Assembly: GCA_949825065.1 (NCBI GenBank)
Contig: OX463864.1
Span: 13,033,327 to 13,097,326 of the forward strand
Source of the DNA: Odontocerum albicorne
Lineage: Eukaryota; Arthropoda; Insecta; Trichoptera; Odontoceridae
DNA length: 64,000 nucleotides
Direction: 5' to 3'
The notes beneath the pieces were generated by a model. It was not told where the DNA came from and did not search any database. It saw only the letters and a program-made list of their open reading frames with translations. Positions 10,395 to 21,403 of this stretch are shown here, in pieces; position 1 is the stretch's first letter, and every line of letters starts with the position of its first letter. Position numbers and translations under genes: made by a program.

Positions 10395-10513
10395 TTAATA
10401 AATTATTTTATTTGAATACTTCATTGTATAACAATTTGGCGGGCTTATTGCCAGGTGACAATCTCTTCCGACCAATCTGACGAAAGCAAATAAAGGAAGT
10501 TAGTTACATGGTC
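10395..10513 (-). mobile_element. LINE-A 3' end fragment
   Basis: Minus-strand tail with the GGTTGGTTGGAAGAGATTG relative, hairpin TTGTCACCTGGCAA, GCCCGCCAAATTG and the AT-rich end. Matches 50036-50110. Confidence 0.65.
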
Positions 10514-10562
10514 GAAAAAAAGTAATCAAATCATTATTTATTTGTATAAAATTCTTGAACAG

Positions 10563-10938
10563 TGTAGCGACCGTGCGTGCGGTCACTGAACCCACTGAGG
10601 CGACCCTTGGCCGCTCGGTCATTGAACTCGCACTGTAAGGAATGCGAGACAGCACCGGGCGAAGGTCGCCCGCGCGGTCATTGAACTCACTAGTAGCGAA
10701 CAGCGAGAGCAAGACACCGATATATCTCTTGCCTCTCCTGCAGACCGTAGTATGAAATGTATATAGAACGCGCAACAATAACCATGTGTCCGGCGAAGCG
10801 AGACAGCGACATGTTCTGCGCCGTTCTATACATTATAAATACAGACGCTTTCAATAAACTTTCTTTCTTTACTTATCTCGATCTCGACGACTTTTATTCA
10901 AACAACCTCATCCTTCTATGCGAAACACAAGTCGCTAA
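10563..10938 (+). mobile_element. Solo LTR with 5-bp target duplication
   Basis: Bounded by a 5-bp direct repeat AACAG (10558-10562 and 10939-10943). The ends are an inverted repeat TGTAGCGAC...GTCGCTAA, as for an LTR ending GTCGCTACA that lost one base. Inside, TATAAATA lies at 10834-10841 and AATAAA at 10853-10858, in the order of an LTR promoter and polyadenylation signal. CGGTCATTGAACTC occurs twice. No internal retroelement sequence flanks it, so it is solo. The superfamily (Gypsy or BEL) cannot be told from the LTR. Confidence 0.8.
10834..10841 (+). promoter_or_regulatory. TATA box of the solo LTR
   Basis: TATAAATA, 12 bp before AATAAA, in a GC-richer LTR. Such LTRs can act as promoters for downstream sequence; no downstream gene is seen here. 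Confidence 0.55.
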
Positions 10939-11064
10939 AACAGTTTAAATAATAAAAAATAAAGTGAGATAACATTAATTAAAGGAAAAATAAATGTAAA
11001 ATTGGAATCTCCTAGGATGACTGATAATCATATTCAGTAACGAGGGCTTACTAATCGTATAGTT

Positions 11065-11130
11065 TTGGATTCCATCGAGAATCGAACCCGAAAACCTCGG
11101 ATAGAAGACAAGTGTCAAAAAAGAGACAAT
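11065..11130 (-). mobile_element. tRNA-like SINE head fragment
   Basis: The minus strand reads CGGGTTCGATTCTCGATGGA, a box-B-like sequence, preceded by TCTATCCGAGGTTTT. Too short and partial for a tRNA gene. Confidence 0.5.
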
Positions 11131-11344
11131 TGAAGCAATTCGCCAGAATTGTAGATTGAGACATATTACCATATAAGGGAACAAAAAATAAGACCATATA
11201 AGGGAACGGCGATCAACGTCGCACTGTACCGAGACCATTGCATCGTGTAAAATGCAAACTATATCATCTGATTTTTTTATTGATAATATTTTAATGTTGT
11301 AGATTTCGACTAAATTGATTTTCAACCAAATTGAGAAAAAAAAA

Positions 11345-11690
11345 AGTATTATTTATTTAACACTCATTGTATAACAATCTGGCGGGCTTATTGTCAGGTG
11401 ATCATCTCTTCCAACCAACCAAATAAAAGTAAAATAAGGAAGGTTGCAAAAAAAAACGTCATATTATTTTTGTGAACTTCTACGAAATTGATAACAATAA
11501 AAGTGAGATATCATCAATCAAAGGAGAAAGGAAAGGATTTCGAAAAATAATATTGGGAATGAAACGAGGCGAGTCTAAAATTAATTGATAACTGGTTCCA
11601 GAGTCCATACGAAAAGCTTAAATTTAGTGACAAGCATGTAACGTTATATAAAAGCATTTTCGAAAAGTTTAATTTTGCACAACGATTATA
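11345..11690 (-). mobile_element. LINE-A 3' region
   Basis: Minus-strand match to LINE-A: hairpin tail (ATTGTCAGG, AATCTGGCGGGC), the segment CTCCTTTGATTGATGATATC, and the end of the ORF (CTGGAACCAGTTATCAATTA). Interrupted and rearranged relative to 49700-50110. Confidence 0.65.
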
Positions 11691-11696
11691 AACATC

Positions 11697-12850
11697 GGTG
11701 TTCAGAATAATTGAGACGATATGTATGGTATACACTTTGCAGGACGATTGTGCACTATTATTTCGAATAACTGAGGTGATATCGATTGCTCTCTGCACGA
11801 CGATTTTGTTTTTTTTTTTGGTATTCCGAAAAACAGAGATGATTTCGATTGCGTTTGATTGTGTGCCTTATTATTCCGAATAACTGAGGTGATATCGATT
11901 GTATCTTGCATGACGATTTGGTGTACTGAAAAATCGAGATGATTTCGATTGCGCTTTGCACGACAATTGTGTGCATTATTATTCCGAATAACTGAAATGA
12001 TATCGATTGCACTTTGCACGACGATTACCTGCATTGGTATTTAAAATAATTGAGATGATACAGTTAGCTCTTTACAGGAAGATTATGTACATCGATGTTT
12101 ATAATAACTGAAATGGTATAATTACACTTGGCACGACGATTTTGTGTATTGTTATTCGGAGAAACTGAGATGATATCGATTGTGCTTTGCACGACGATTA
12201 CGTGCACGATTATCTCGAATAACTGAGATGATATCGATTGTGCTTTGCACGACGATTGTGTAAATTGGTATTCAAAACAATTGATATGATATATTTAGCT
12301 TTTCCGCGACAATTGTGAGCATTAGTGTTCTAAATACCATATGATATGATTGCGCTTTGAACGACGATTGTGTGCACGACTATTCCGAATACCTAAGATG
12401 ATATAGGTTGTGCTTTGCTCGACGATTGTGTGAATTGGTATTTAAAACAATTGATATGATATATTTAGCTTTTTCGCGACAATTATGAGCATTAGTGTTC
12501 TAAATAACATATGATATGATTGCGCTTTGAACGACGATTGCGTGCACGACTATTCCGAATACCTAAGATGATATAGATCGTGATTTGCTCGACGATTGTA
12601 TGAATTGTTATTCAGAATAATTTAAATGATATATTTAGCTTTTTCACGACGATTACGTGCATGATTATCCCGAACACCTGAGATGATATCGATTGTGTTT
12701 CACACAACAATTGTGTGCACTCGTATTCAGAATAATTGAGATGATATAGTTAGCTTTTTGCACGAAAGTTTTGTGTATTGGTATTCAGAATAACTGAGAT
12801 GATAACGAATGCGTTTTGCACGGCGACTGTGTGCATTGGCATTCCGAATG
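11697..12850. repeat. 57-bp minisatellite, about 20 copies
   Basis: The unit is TTCCGAATAACTGAGATGAT, ATCGATTGCGCTTTGCACGA, CGATTGTGTGCATTATTA. GATGATAT-like words recur about every 57 bp (for example 11995, 12054, 12113, 12169, 12227, 12286, 12343). Units diverge by roughly 10-25%. A GTGCACGA-rich subset alternates with a TTAGCTTTTTCGCGACAAT subset at 12280-12620, suggesting a higher-order dimer. Frames open in stretches are incidental. Confidence 0.85.
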
Positions 12851-13204
12851 GCTGCGTATGGTACCTGCAATGGGTACAGTAACGCTTGTCTAAGCGGGTC
12901 AAGTACGGCAAGACTGGGTTGTGCACCGGGTTTGATGCTGAGAAAATGTATTATGCTTGTATCAACAGGGTTAGCCTACCTTTTATAAAAACGTATGATA
13001 TATTAAATATTTAAAAATATATATTTATGGTATTACAATGCACGGACGATTTGGGCCATTAAAATAATACATTTTGAATTTATAGTGCGCATCAGTACAA
13101 AAAATAAGTGCAAAGAATCGTAGGAGTCACCGACGGCATATTGTCGACAATCTGTCGTTGATTCTGAGTTCTTCGATAAGAAATTGTGTATACATAAACA
13201 TTAC
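12851..13204. other. No recognisable feature
   Basis: A GC-richer 110 bp (GGTACCTGCAATGGGTACAG onward) follows the array, then AT-rich unique sequence. No partner found in the window. Confidence 0.4.
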
Positions 13205-13780
13205 ATATAAATATTATTTCTTTATTTATTATTATTTAACACTTTTATTGCAATACAATCTGGCGGGATTATTGCCAGGCGGCAATCTCTTCCAACCAAT
13301 CAGACAAAAGTAAATGAAGCAAGTTACATGGTCGCATAAATCATTCAAATGACTATCCATCCCCACGAAATCCATAAACACATACATGAGCACATGCCCA
13401 CGAGCCCCACAAAAACGGACAATCACCCGAACATTATTTTTCATATAAAGTGAGATATCATCAATCAAAGGAAAAGGAAGGGATGGTGGAGAGGAAAGGA
13501 AAAGAAAAATCAGGAATGAAACACGTTATTTTACTGACTAGAAATTAAGAGGTTTTTCAGTCGCTTCTTAAAGCATTCCAAGGACGGAGCGAGTCTTATA
13601 TTGGTTTGTAACTGATTCCAGAAACTCATTGCATGAACAGTAAAGGACGACGTAAAGAAAGAGGAGTGCTGAACTGGAAAGGTCAATACACAATCTCTGT
13701 TTGAGCGTAGCGCTAATCCATCATTGGAAAGAAGCTGAAAATGTCTTTCTATTGTATATGCCATTTGCACAACTTATTTT
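13205..13780 (-). mobile_element. LINE-A 3' end with part of ORF
   Basis: Contiguous minus-strand match to about 49600-50110. The coding remnant (13531-13770) reads L-A-L-R-S-N-R-D-C, F-F-T-S-S-F-T-V-H-A, L-Q-T-N-I-R-L-A-P-S-L-E-C-F-K-K-R-L-K and stops at L-L-I-S-S-Q. Then come the 3' UTR and hairpin tail, ending in the AATAA-type repeat at 13205-13240. Confidence 0.8.
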
Positions 13781-14029
13781 TAAATAAATTGAATGCCTTA
13801 TAAATATATAAAAAAAAGTTTCTGGATGTTTCTAGTTAGTTGAAAGACATTGTCAACATAGATATAAACTTGCCAGAGTTATAGATATTCTTTGAAATTG
13901 TAATTTAGTGTGGGTCTTAAATCCTTGTTGAGGGTAGTCCAGTTACGTTCCTCACTTGGTTAGACTAACGTCTTCCTATTGTGCGTCATCCGTTTATACC
14001 TCCAATAACCACAAAATACAGCATGCTAA

Positions 14030-14135
14030 ATAATATTAAAATATTTCAAGTATTACACTAAATTTCAGTTTTTTCCCTGAAGGAGTTGAGCGACATATGC
14101 AATACGTCTATATGAGAACAGACACGGTTAAATCC
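14030..14135 (+). repeat. Dispersed repeat, partial
   Basis: Shares CTGAAGGAGTTGAGCGACAT and ACGTCTATATGAGxACA with 38960-39020 and 58375-58430. Nature unknown. Confidence 0.6.
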
Positions 14136-14469
14136 ATTTTTTTTTCAGCGAGCAAGACAATAATAAATGTAGGGTATGAAAATGGATCAAAATGTTTTGA
14201 ACCCCAGCCACATAAACTACGATCACGACACATTCCGATCTATGAACAAATGCTGTTATCACACAAGTTTCCACAGCAAATAGCATAATTATTGTTTGAA
14301 CACATTTTCCATATGTGCTTAGATGTTTCTCGCAGACAGAAAAAGAAGTCGACACGAGTAGTATAATAATGTTTTATTTATGAGGACAAAGCCTACGTCA
14401 CAGTATGAATAAATGCATTCACTTTAAGTAAGCGGGTGTCCCCGATGCAATTGGGGCGCTAAGACTGAT
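14136..14469. other. No recognisable feature
   Basis: Unique-looking sequence with 60-75-codon open frames on both strands and no recognisable domain. Confidence 0.4.
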
Positions 14470-14745
14470 TATTATAGTTTATTTCTTGAATCTTAGGAAA
14501 TACGTTTGTTTCACTTTGTAGTGTCATGTTTCCCGTTCAAATGCAATCCTTTTGACGCCTACCTAGTCCCCTCTCCTTATTAGCCACTTCTCCCCTCCCC
14601 CTCTCCTGTACGTATTATAATTAGAAAAAAAATGTATTGTATTTTCGACAATTTAGTTCAACTTCACCTGACGAGGAAGACGAAGGTCTTGAAACCGGCA
14701 GTGAACTCAAATAAAACAGCGGTGAATAAAAAATAAAAAATATGT
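14470..14745 (+). mobile_element. Penelope-like element 3' end
   Basis: Contains CACCTGACGAGGAAGACGAA, GGTCTTGAAACCGGCAGTGA, then AATAAAACAGCGGTGAATAA. The CTGA-GA-GA ... GAAACCGG motif is a common terminal signature of Penelope-like elements. A sister copy is at 45270-45460, and a minus-strand version of the motif ends the GIY-YIG fragment at 50280. Confidence 0.65.
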
Positions 14746-14799
14746 GTTTTATTCATTTTACAAAAATAATATTATAGTGCTACTAAGCAACGCAAAAAA

Positions 14800-15003
14800 A
14801 AGTGCTTGAAAAATCTGACTAACGAAAGGTTACTTTGTAGATTAAACCTGCTGATCGATCGTCTTGGAAATTGTATCTCCTTGCCATCGGAAATGCTTGC
14901 TGAAGTGCAACACATTGAACACAATAAATCAATATACGCAGAGGCGTCTTTCAATAACAGAATAGCGGCTGCCAATCACATTCGATCACGAGGGATATCC
15001 TAA
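14800..15003 (+). other. Unassigned open frame after the Penelope-like end
   Basis: 65 codons from 14806, with a charged, helical-looking translation and no recognised family. It sits between retroelement pieces and is more likely decayed transposon than host exon. Confidence 0.25.
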
Positions 15004-15290
15004 CGATACCGACAATATAAGCCTCATAATGACTTGAAAAAGAGAAGATAAAAAATCTCTGTTTGAGCGTAGCACTAGTCCATGATTGGAAAGAGGCTGA
15101 TAATTTTCGTTTAAATTAGAGAGGGAAGGGGGACAGTTAAAGATATAATAGAATAGAGATAGTATGTGAACTTGGCGTCTATTTCTCACGTTCAACCAGA
15201 TCAGCGCCATCTGGTATGAAGTAATATGAAAACATAAATAAACATAAAACATAAACATAAATCTCAGGTTAAACATAAATCTTAAACAGA
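14986..15290 (-). pseudogene. LINE-A RT C-terminal fragment
   Basis: The minus frame reads I-T-S-Y-Q-M-A-L-I-W-L-N-V-R-N-R-R-Q-V-H then I-L-S-L-F-Y and L-S-N-H-G-L-V-L-R-S-N-R-D, colinear with residues about 95-160 of the 49214 ORF. Truncated both sides. Confidence 0.8.
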
Positions 15291-15343
15291 CATTCTAAAA
15301 ACACTGTGATCTGTTCAGCGGTTCCTGTGTAATATAATAAATA

Positions 15344-15770
15344 AATAAATAAATATAGGTTTATTGACAGCAACATAGTACGTACAAAATATATTTAAAT
15401 AACACTTCTAAAACACATAAATTTCAGATAATACATTAAATACAGAAGCTATCAAAAGGTCTGGGCTCATCTAATAACATCCCCTCGACCAAGATACACC
15501 CCACCAATATAGGGCGAACCCAGACACGGGGACACCAGATGTTTTTCAGCCCACACCCTTGAACACGTAGAACAAGAATATATAAAAAAACACAGAAAAT
15601 AAATAGATGACAAAAAAAAATACATTCAAGAGAGAATACATTAAAAGGTCCGGGCTCATCCCACAAACATTCCCTCGGCCGAGATACACTCCACCAATGT
15701 AGGGCGAGCCCGACCGCAAGGGCATCGGGGGGCTTCCATCCCACACTCCCGCATATCTAGATTAAAGAAT
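15344..15770 (-). mobile_element. Two copies of a short retroposed repeat
   Basis: Copies at 15344-15555 and about 15600-15770 share (minus strand) GATGAGCCCAGACCTTTTG, GGTGTATCTTGGTCGAGGGG and GGGCTCGCCCTATATTGGTG. The first ends in (AATA)n and GTCAATAAACCTATATTTAT. Third copy at 16765-16987. A minus frame encodes S-P-Y-I-G-G-V and D-E-P-R-P-F in all copies, possibly a LINE C-terminus, but the family is not recognised. Confidence 0.6.
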
Positions 15771-16689
15771 AAATAGAAGAAAAAAAAAAAAAAAACGTAT
15801 GGCACAAAACAAAATAAAAAGTAAACCCACATATACCACCTCAGGTTAGCTGTCAGCAAGAACGAGAAAAAAAGAAAAGCCTACAAAGGAGTCCAAATTT
15901 TACATAATGACAAATGGGAAATGAAATAGTTGAGACAACATTGAAATAGTTAGGCAGTAATACATTGAAATAGTTAAGCAGTTTTAAAAGAATGAATGAG
16001 GAGATAACGCACAAACACGTACGCACAATCCCCAATTCACCAACAGCGAAAAGAGAGAAAAGAAAGAAAAAAAGAAAAGAAAAGCAAACAAGAGACCCAT
16101 TAACCACTGAGTATCTAACCAGTAGAGATATGTTAAAGAGAATCTTTATTGAAAACTAGTCACTGTTTAAAAAAATGATTACCACCAAGAATCGAACTCG
16201 CGACCTCCGAATTGGAAGACAGGTATACAATGTTCAGTCTAAAAAGTTGGGTGGACGACTGACACTGTAAGCGATGTTGACAGCAAAGTGACCGAAAATC
16301 TTCCCGTTCAGAAGACGGTTGTGGGATCATACCCTATTTTGTCACAGGATTACTCTTTTATTAGAAATGACAATGATATTCAGCGGCTTAGTCACTGTCA
16401 CATTAACTATAAATTCAGAGGGATATGAACAGGTGTTGAATTGTTAGTATAAATATTGACTTTCAGTGAGGCAAATAATTAAATTGTTATGTAGTTTATC
16501 ATATTAGCCATGTGGTAAAATATTTGTCTTGGTCAAATGAGGTCTCATCTCGATTTTCAATTCCAACATAAATATTGACACAGTTTTTACTATCAACATT
16601 CCAAGATATTTACTTAATTTCGATATTGATAAAAGTACTAAATAAAAAAGTACGTTGTTTTATCAATAATGAATTATACATATATGTTT
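15771..16689. other. No recognisable gene
   Basis: AT-rich sequence with a 17-bp poly-A near 15780 and purine-rich tracts to 16100. A tRNA-like box-B fragment (minus, GCGAGTTCGATTCTTGGTGG) lies at 16183-16230. Confidence 0.4.
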
Positions 16690-17075
16690 CATTTCCTCAT
16701 TAACTTTGTTTCCTATCGCTACACGCCATTCAATATCCCTCATCTGAGAAACTACTAACTTAATGAATAAATACAGGTTTATTGATAGTAACATAGTATG
16801 TACATAATACATTTACATATATATAGTATATATATTTCAAGAACACATTAAAAAGAGAATACATTAAAAAACAGAAGCTATCAAAAGGTCTGGGCTCATC
16901 TAATAACACCCCCCGGCCATGACACACCCCACCAATATAGGGCGAGCCCAGCCACGGGGACACCAGACGTTTTTCAGCCCACACCCAAACTTAATACCAG
17001 AATTCTTCAACTCGCTCTAATCTTTCATTACTCATCCACATATGTTTATCGCATTTATGTTTACACTTTCTCTTT
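16690..17075 (-). mobile_element. LINE-B fragment split by an insertion
   Basis: 16690-16756 (AACTTTGTTTCCTATCGCTA, CGCCATTCAATATCCCTC) and 16996-17075 (CAGAATTCTTCAACTCGC, CTTTCATTACTCATCC) join to a segment colinear with 31990-32110, another LINE-B copy. The interruption is the element at 16765-16987. Confidence 0.65.
16765..16987 (-). mobile_element. 223-bp retroposon with 8-bp target duplication
   Basis: Flanked by perfect direct repeats AACTTAAT (16757-16764 and 16988-16995). On the minus strand it runs from TGGGTGTGGGCTGAAAAACG to CAATAAACCTGTATTTATTC, with AATAAA near its 3' end. It interrupts LINE-B coding sequence. Same family as 15344-15770. Confidence 0.75.
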
Positions 17076-18289
17076 TAAATCAATCCTATAAATACGAGAC
17101 TACCTTCCGGACAACATATTAAAATAGTTTCATATATTTTAAAGTAAGAAATATATTGATATATCTGGTTTATACTTGTAGTAAATTATAGGTTTTTATG
17201 ACATGTACATATTTTAGTGTACCATTGACTTTGTTTCCTATCGCTAACATACATGCCGTACAATATCCTTATAAAATTACATTCCTTTTTTGTTATGTTT
17301 TTGAGAGCCATTTGTGAATCTCTAGACGTTTTGAACTACGACCTTCCAGTCAAGATAACATATATACACTCTGAGGGCGCTTTGCAAAGGTTAAAATAAA
17401 CATGACAGTGGCTGTAGATTACGACAGCAACTGTATTTCTATTATTCCCTTAGTGATAATGTATTATATTTTATGTAGTCCTCGTTGCTTCAGACAGACA
17501 ATAAATCTTCATGAGTGCACCACAGATAATTATGGTTGACATGACATGTAGACTTATAATCTTATAATTTATTTATTTTATTTATTTATATAAATCAATG
17601 GTATAATATTCTTTATAACAAACATAAAAGAGCCAGCAGTGAATATATAAAAAAAAAACAATTTTACACAATTACAACAAAAACAATCAGAATGAAACAG
17701 GTATCAAATCGTATAAAATCACATGTTATCAACACAATACGGGACCGCCCATAGGTGTACATCCCGCACGGCGCCGCACCAGGCGACACTCTTGACATCA
17801 GTGCGAAAGAGGAATATAAATGCAAAAAAAAACAATAAATCAAAATGGCGCATACCCAAAGCACAATAAAGGACAAAAATCGTCACTATGTCTCAAGACT
17901 GGAGTATATGTTATAACCTTCAAGCAAGTTGAGCAAAGAAAAAAATACGAGCACAAAAGACAACTCAATGCAAAACAAATAGATAATTTACGAGTTAATG
18001 TCGTAGCGTTACTGCCTTAAGTTCTTAATAAAAGTCCACATTTTATTGATGATTTTGTGAGTTGGCGATGATAATATTTGTGAAATATTATATATTACCC
18101 GTAAAATTGTATTGTATTTCTCGGATATATACCGTTTGGATGTTTTTTTCGTTGCTAACTTAATTCTAAACGTGATGAATGTACATTTATATGAAAGTTT
18201 ATATATTATAGTAAAGAGGACATTCCCCCTCAATGTTTACTCAAACTTTTTGCTGCCATTTTGAAGTGGGAATAAAATACATTATTTCT
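17076..18289. other. Mostly unassigned AT-rich sequence
   Basis: 17570-17830 looks like a minus-strand retroposed repeat end (ATTTATTTA tail, then a GC-richer block CCGCCCATAGGTGTACATCC), resembling 15344 in layout but not sequence. The rest shows no gene or repeat partner. Confidence 0.35.
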
Positions 18290-18600
18290 ATTTCATCGTA
18301 AAAACAACCTGGTGAGATTATTGCCAGAGGGCAATCTCTTCCAACCTCGGGTAGGTTAAGGGTAAATAAAGCAAGTTACATGTTCGCAAACATAATCAAA
18401 ATGATTATTCGTCTTGATAAAATGTATGAACAATACGCAGTAAGAAGAGTACAAGTGAGATATCATCAATCAAAGGAAAAGGAAGGGATGGTGGAGAGGA
18501 AAGAAAAAACAGGAATGAAACACGTTATATTACTGACGTTACATTAAGTTTTTTCAGTCGCTTCCTACAGCACACCAAAGTTTCTTAAAGCATTACGGTA
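18290..18600 (-). mobile_element. LINE-A 3' end, rearranged
   Basis: Minus-strand tail with hairpin ATTGCCCTCTGGCAAT, then TTTGATTGATGATATCTCAC, CTCCACCATCCCTTCCTTTT and CAGTAATATAACGTGTTTCA. Same segments as 49800-50090, with deletions. Confidence 0.7.
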
Positions 18601-18829
18601 TGGTGTATCTTACAAAATAATTTATAAAAGTAATTTGTTCTTCATTTACAATATCGCAAAATAATCTGAAAATGAAAAAAAAAATAAAACAATTTAAATC
18701 AATTCTAAATCTAAATAAGTATTTTATAACTTTGTTTTATGGAGGTAAATAAACAAGCCCATTTATTTATCGTATTGGTTTATTTATTAAACAAGATGAG
18801 GGTTTATTCGAAAGAACCTTCTTCAATCT
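18601..18829. other. No recognisable feature
   Basis: AT-rich spacer. Confidence 0.5.
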
Positions 18830-20110
18830 CGTCAAAATAGACTGACTAAAGCCTCACTCACACTCGTGTTCCCTCCTCACAATAGAGTTTTGTTTCGTGA
18901 GAGGGGCAGCGTGTTCCGCCCATTACCTGACACGGGACCCGAACCAATTTATATGATAATCCCATACGGGAGGGAAACCGCGCGATTTGCAAACTGTCCG
19001 AACTTTGGGTTCAGGGGTTCTTTGTCACAGGAGGCAGTGATTAACGTATTTCGTTAATTAACCTACGGGATGATCGGTCACGGATAGGTCTTGTACAGCA
19101 CCGGTACAAAGACTTAAATAGGCGGATGGCTGCCGCTCAATACTCGGAGATTCCGGTTTACTTCTTGCTTTTCCGGTGAAAAGTAGCAGGGTGAAGAGAT
19201 TCCTCTTTAGCAGGTAGAAGTTGGTCGTAAATAAAACACAGTAGACGTTCCAGAAACTGAGAATATATTTTCGTCAAGTCCAAGTGGTGAATAACTTATT
19301 CGGAGTCTCGGTCCAATGGTAGGACGCCATACTCCTTCATCGGATAATTTCTGACTGTTATGATATTCAGGTTGAGATTTTTTTTTGAGGAATCAGGAAA
19401 GGATAAGTTTGTAGAAATGTATTTTAATGAATGATTATGAGAAATAATAAAAAGTGATTTAAATACTTATATAAACGTGATGATATATAAATAATGTTAC
19501 ATACGAATATACATAGATTTGTGGATTTGCGTTGTCACACACGGTAATAAACTGAATGGGTGTGAGTGAAAAATAATGAAGGCGAGATGATGGTGAATAA
19601 AATAAAATATGAAATGTTGTATATATACTCGTATATAGGTATATGGGGAGACGTGTGTGACTTTTTATAAAAATATTAATACGTAAATGTTTATTATGGG
19701 AAATACGCGGTTACCTATGGGGGTAGACTGTCTGCCAATGGTGGTGTCGGTTTCGGGGTGGAGTACGGGGGATTGTTCAGAGTGACCACCGGAGGGTCGT
19801 TTGAGGGGACGTTTACGGTTAAAGGGGGGTTCGGATGGACGTTTTTCAAAATTGATTTCGGACGTGGGTTTTATTTGGTGTTCGCGTTGTAGTTTCCTAG
19901 GGCTTTTATGACGGGGTTGGGATGTCAGGATATAGAACTGTAGAACCTTTCGGCCAGAGCGCGCCATGTGTTCGGGGATAGTTTGGAGTTCGGTTTCTGC
20001 GTGGAGTCTGGAATTACGAAACTATGTAGGGGTGCGTTTAAGATCGTGCGGAGGGCTTTGAACGATTTGAATGTGGTTTATCGTCGATTTCTTCGCGTGG
20101 CTATATTTTT
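18830..20110 (-). other. GC-richer, possible decayed retroelement
   Basis: Distinctly less AT-rich than its surroundings. On the minus strand, 20075 to 19690 reads in two adjoining frames as a Pro/Lys/Asn-rich protein (F-K-A-L-R-T-I-L-N-A-P-L then T-W-R-A-L-A-E-R-F), followed by a proline-rich stretch, which would suit a gag-like or linker region, but no diagnostic motif is seen. On the plus strand, 19095-19250 has ACTTAAATAGGCGG and AAATAAAACACAG, a weak promoter/polyadenylation arrangement. Unresolved. Confidence 0.3.
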
Positions 20111-20449
20111 GTTATTTTTTCTTTCCTTATGAGCAGCTCATCGTAAGCCCCTTTATTCGCCCGTGTATGGCGTCATGGCTTACTAGATACCATGTATACC
20201 ACGCTTCCTTTGCGTGCATGGGCTGTCCGATTATTTATACTCGTAGTGACTATTGCGAACGCCACGCATAAGGAACATTTCATTACAATAGGTACAATGA
20301 TTACATTTTTTTCTCTACAATATTTACACAGCGATTGCAAATAAATCATATATTTTAGGTGACGCATACGTCCGATACAGGTCTATCAAGGTTTATCAAT
20401 GGTTTTGGGATTGATACACTGAGTTGAGAAATTCTGCTATTTAAGTAGT

Positions 20450-20535
20450 ATTTTCTCAGATGATGAAAGAGTTACGAGGGATATCAAACGTCGTGTAGCG
20501 ATAGGTAACAAAGTTAATGAGGAACTTTAGTTCCT
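20450..20535 (+). pseudogene. LINE-B internal fragment
   Basis: Translates to R-V-T-R-D-I-K-R-R-V-A-I-G-N-K-V-N-E. Its reverse complement matches 16690-16740 and 31990-32040, placing it upstream of the C-terminal blocks of LINE-B. Confidence 0.65.
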
Positions 20536-20730
20536 CATATGTTTTAACATATATACTCGAACCGTCAAGTATAAAAATCTGCTAAAGGAAAAACGTCAGG
20601 TTGTCGTGAAGTGAGCACATAATTAATAGTGTATGGGGATGAACGAATGATCGAGTGGTTGAGATAGTTTTTCAACACATGTAAGAAATGTGACTATAAA
20701 AAAGAAAAATGGAGGGCTGTAGTGTATATA

Positions 20731-21287
20731 AAGGGTCTTTCAAATTGAGCGGTTTTTTAAATTCTATTTTTTTTAATTCTTGAATGAAACACACAATTTG
20801 TTTTGATTTCAGAAAACATTTATTGGTCATTGAAGTATAATGTATGACATGTAAACACAAAAGAACAATATCCGCCAAATGTTCACCTCTTGCAGCTCCA
20901 CAGATGTCCATGATTTGTCAAAATTTTCGATGACATTTTGGCATAATTGCGGTTCTAACTCACCAATAACGCGAATAATTTCGTCCTTCGGCTCAGGAAT
21001 TGATCGGGGGTCATTCTTATATAGCTAGCTTTTCACGTAACCCCAGAGAAAATAGTCCAACGGTGTCAGATGACATGATCTTGGTGGCCAATTAACATCA
21101 TCGTTTCCGGAGATTACAATACATAAAAAAATTCAACAATTTGAACGCGTCGTTTTATTGTATACGACTCCATTTTTATAAACGTAAAACATTACACTCC
21201 TCAAATGTCACAAGACCCAGGTGAGTTCACGACGCCATCTGTGTTTTATCCAAAAATTTAAAAAACCGCTCAATTTGAAAGACCCTT
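20731..21287 (-). mobile_element. Tc1/mariner-like short element (copy 2)
   Basis: Inverted termini AAGGGTCTTTCAAATTGAGC at both ends, flanked by TA (20729-20730 and 21288-21289). 557 bp, colinear with 7514-8066 throughout, including the degenerate catalytic-end remnant. No intact frame. Confidence 0.9.
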
Positions 21288-21403
21288 TAAAATACATAAC
21301 CAATTACATGAAGTGATTATTTTCATGAATAGGATAATTATTGTACTATGTAATATTAAAAGTTCTTGACTATAAAAATCGATTATATTCCGGTAATTAG
21401 TTA

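Noticed and set aside
10500..10778. 92-codon minus frame over the solo LTR
   Set aside because: Antisense to LTR regulatory sequence with no domain.
11697..12034. Overlapping open frames on both strands in the 57-bp array
   Set aside because: Period 57 is a multiple of 3, so frames stay open without selection; units differ by frame-breaking changes.
16183..16230. Possible tRNA genes from box-B-like words (also 11065, 25100, 34425, 44150)
   Set aside because: None has a complete cloverleaf; all sit in SINE-like contexts.
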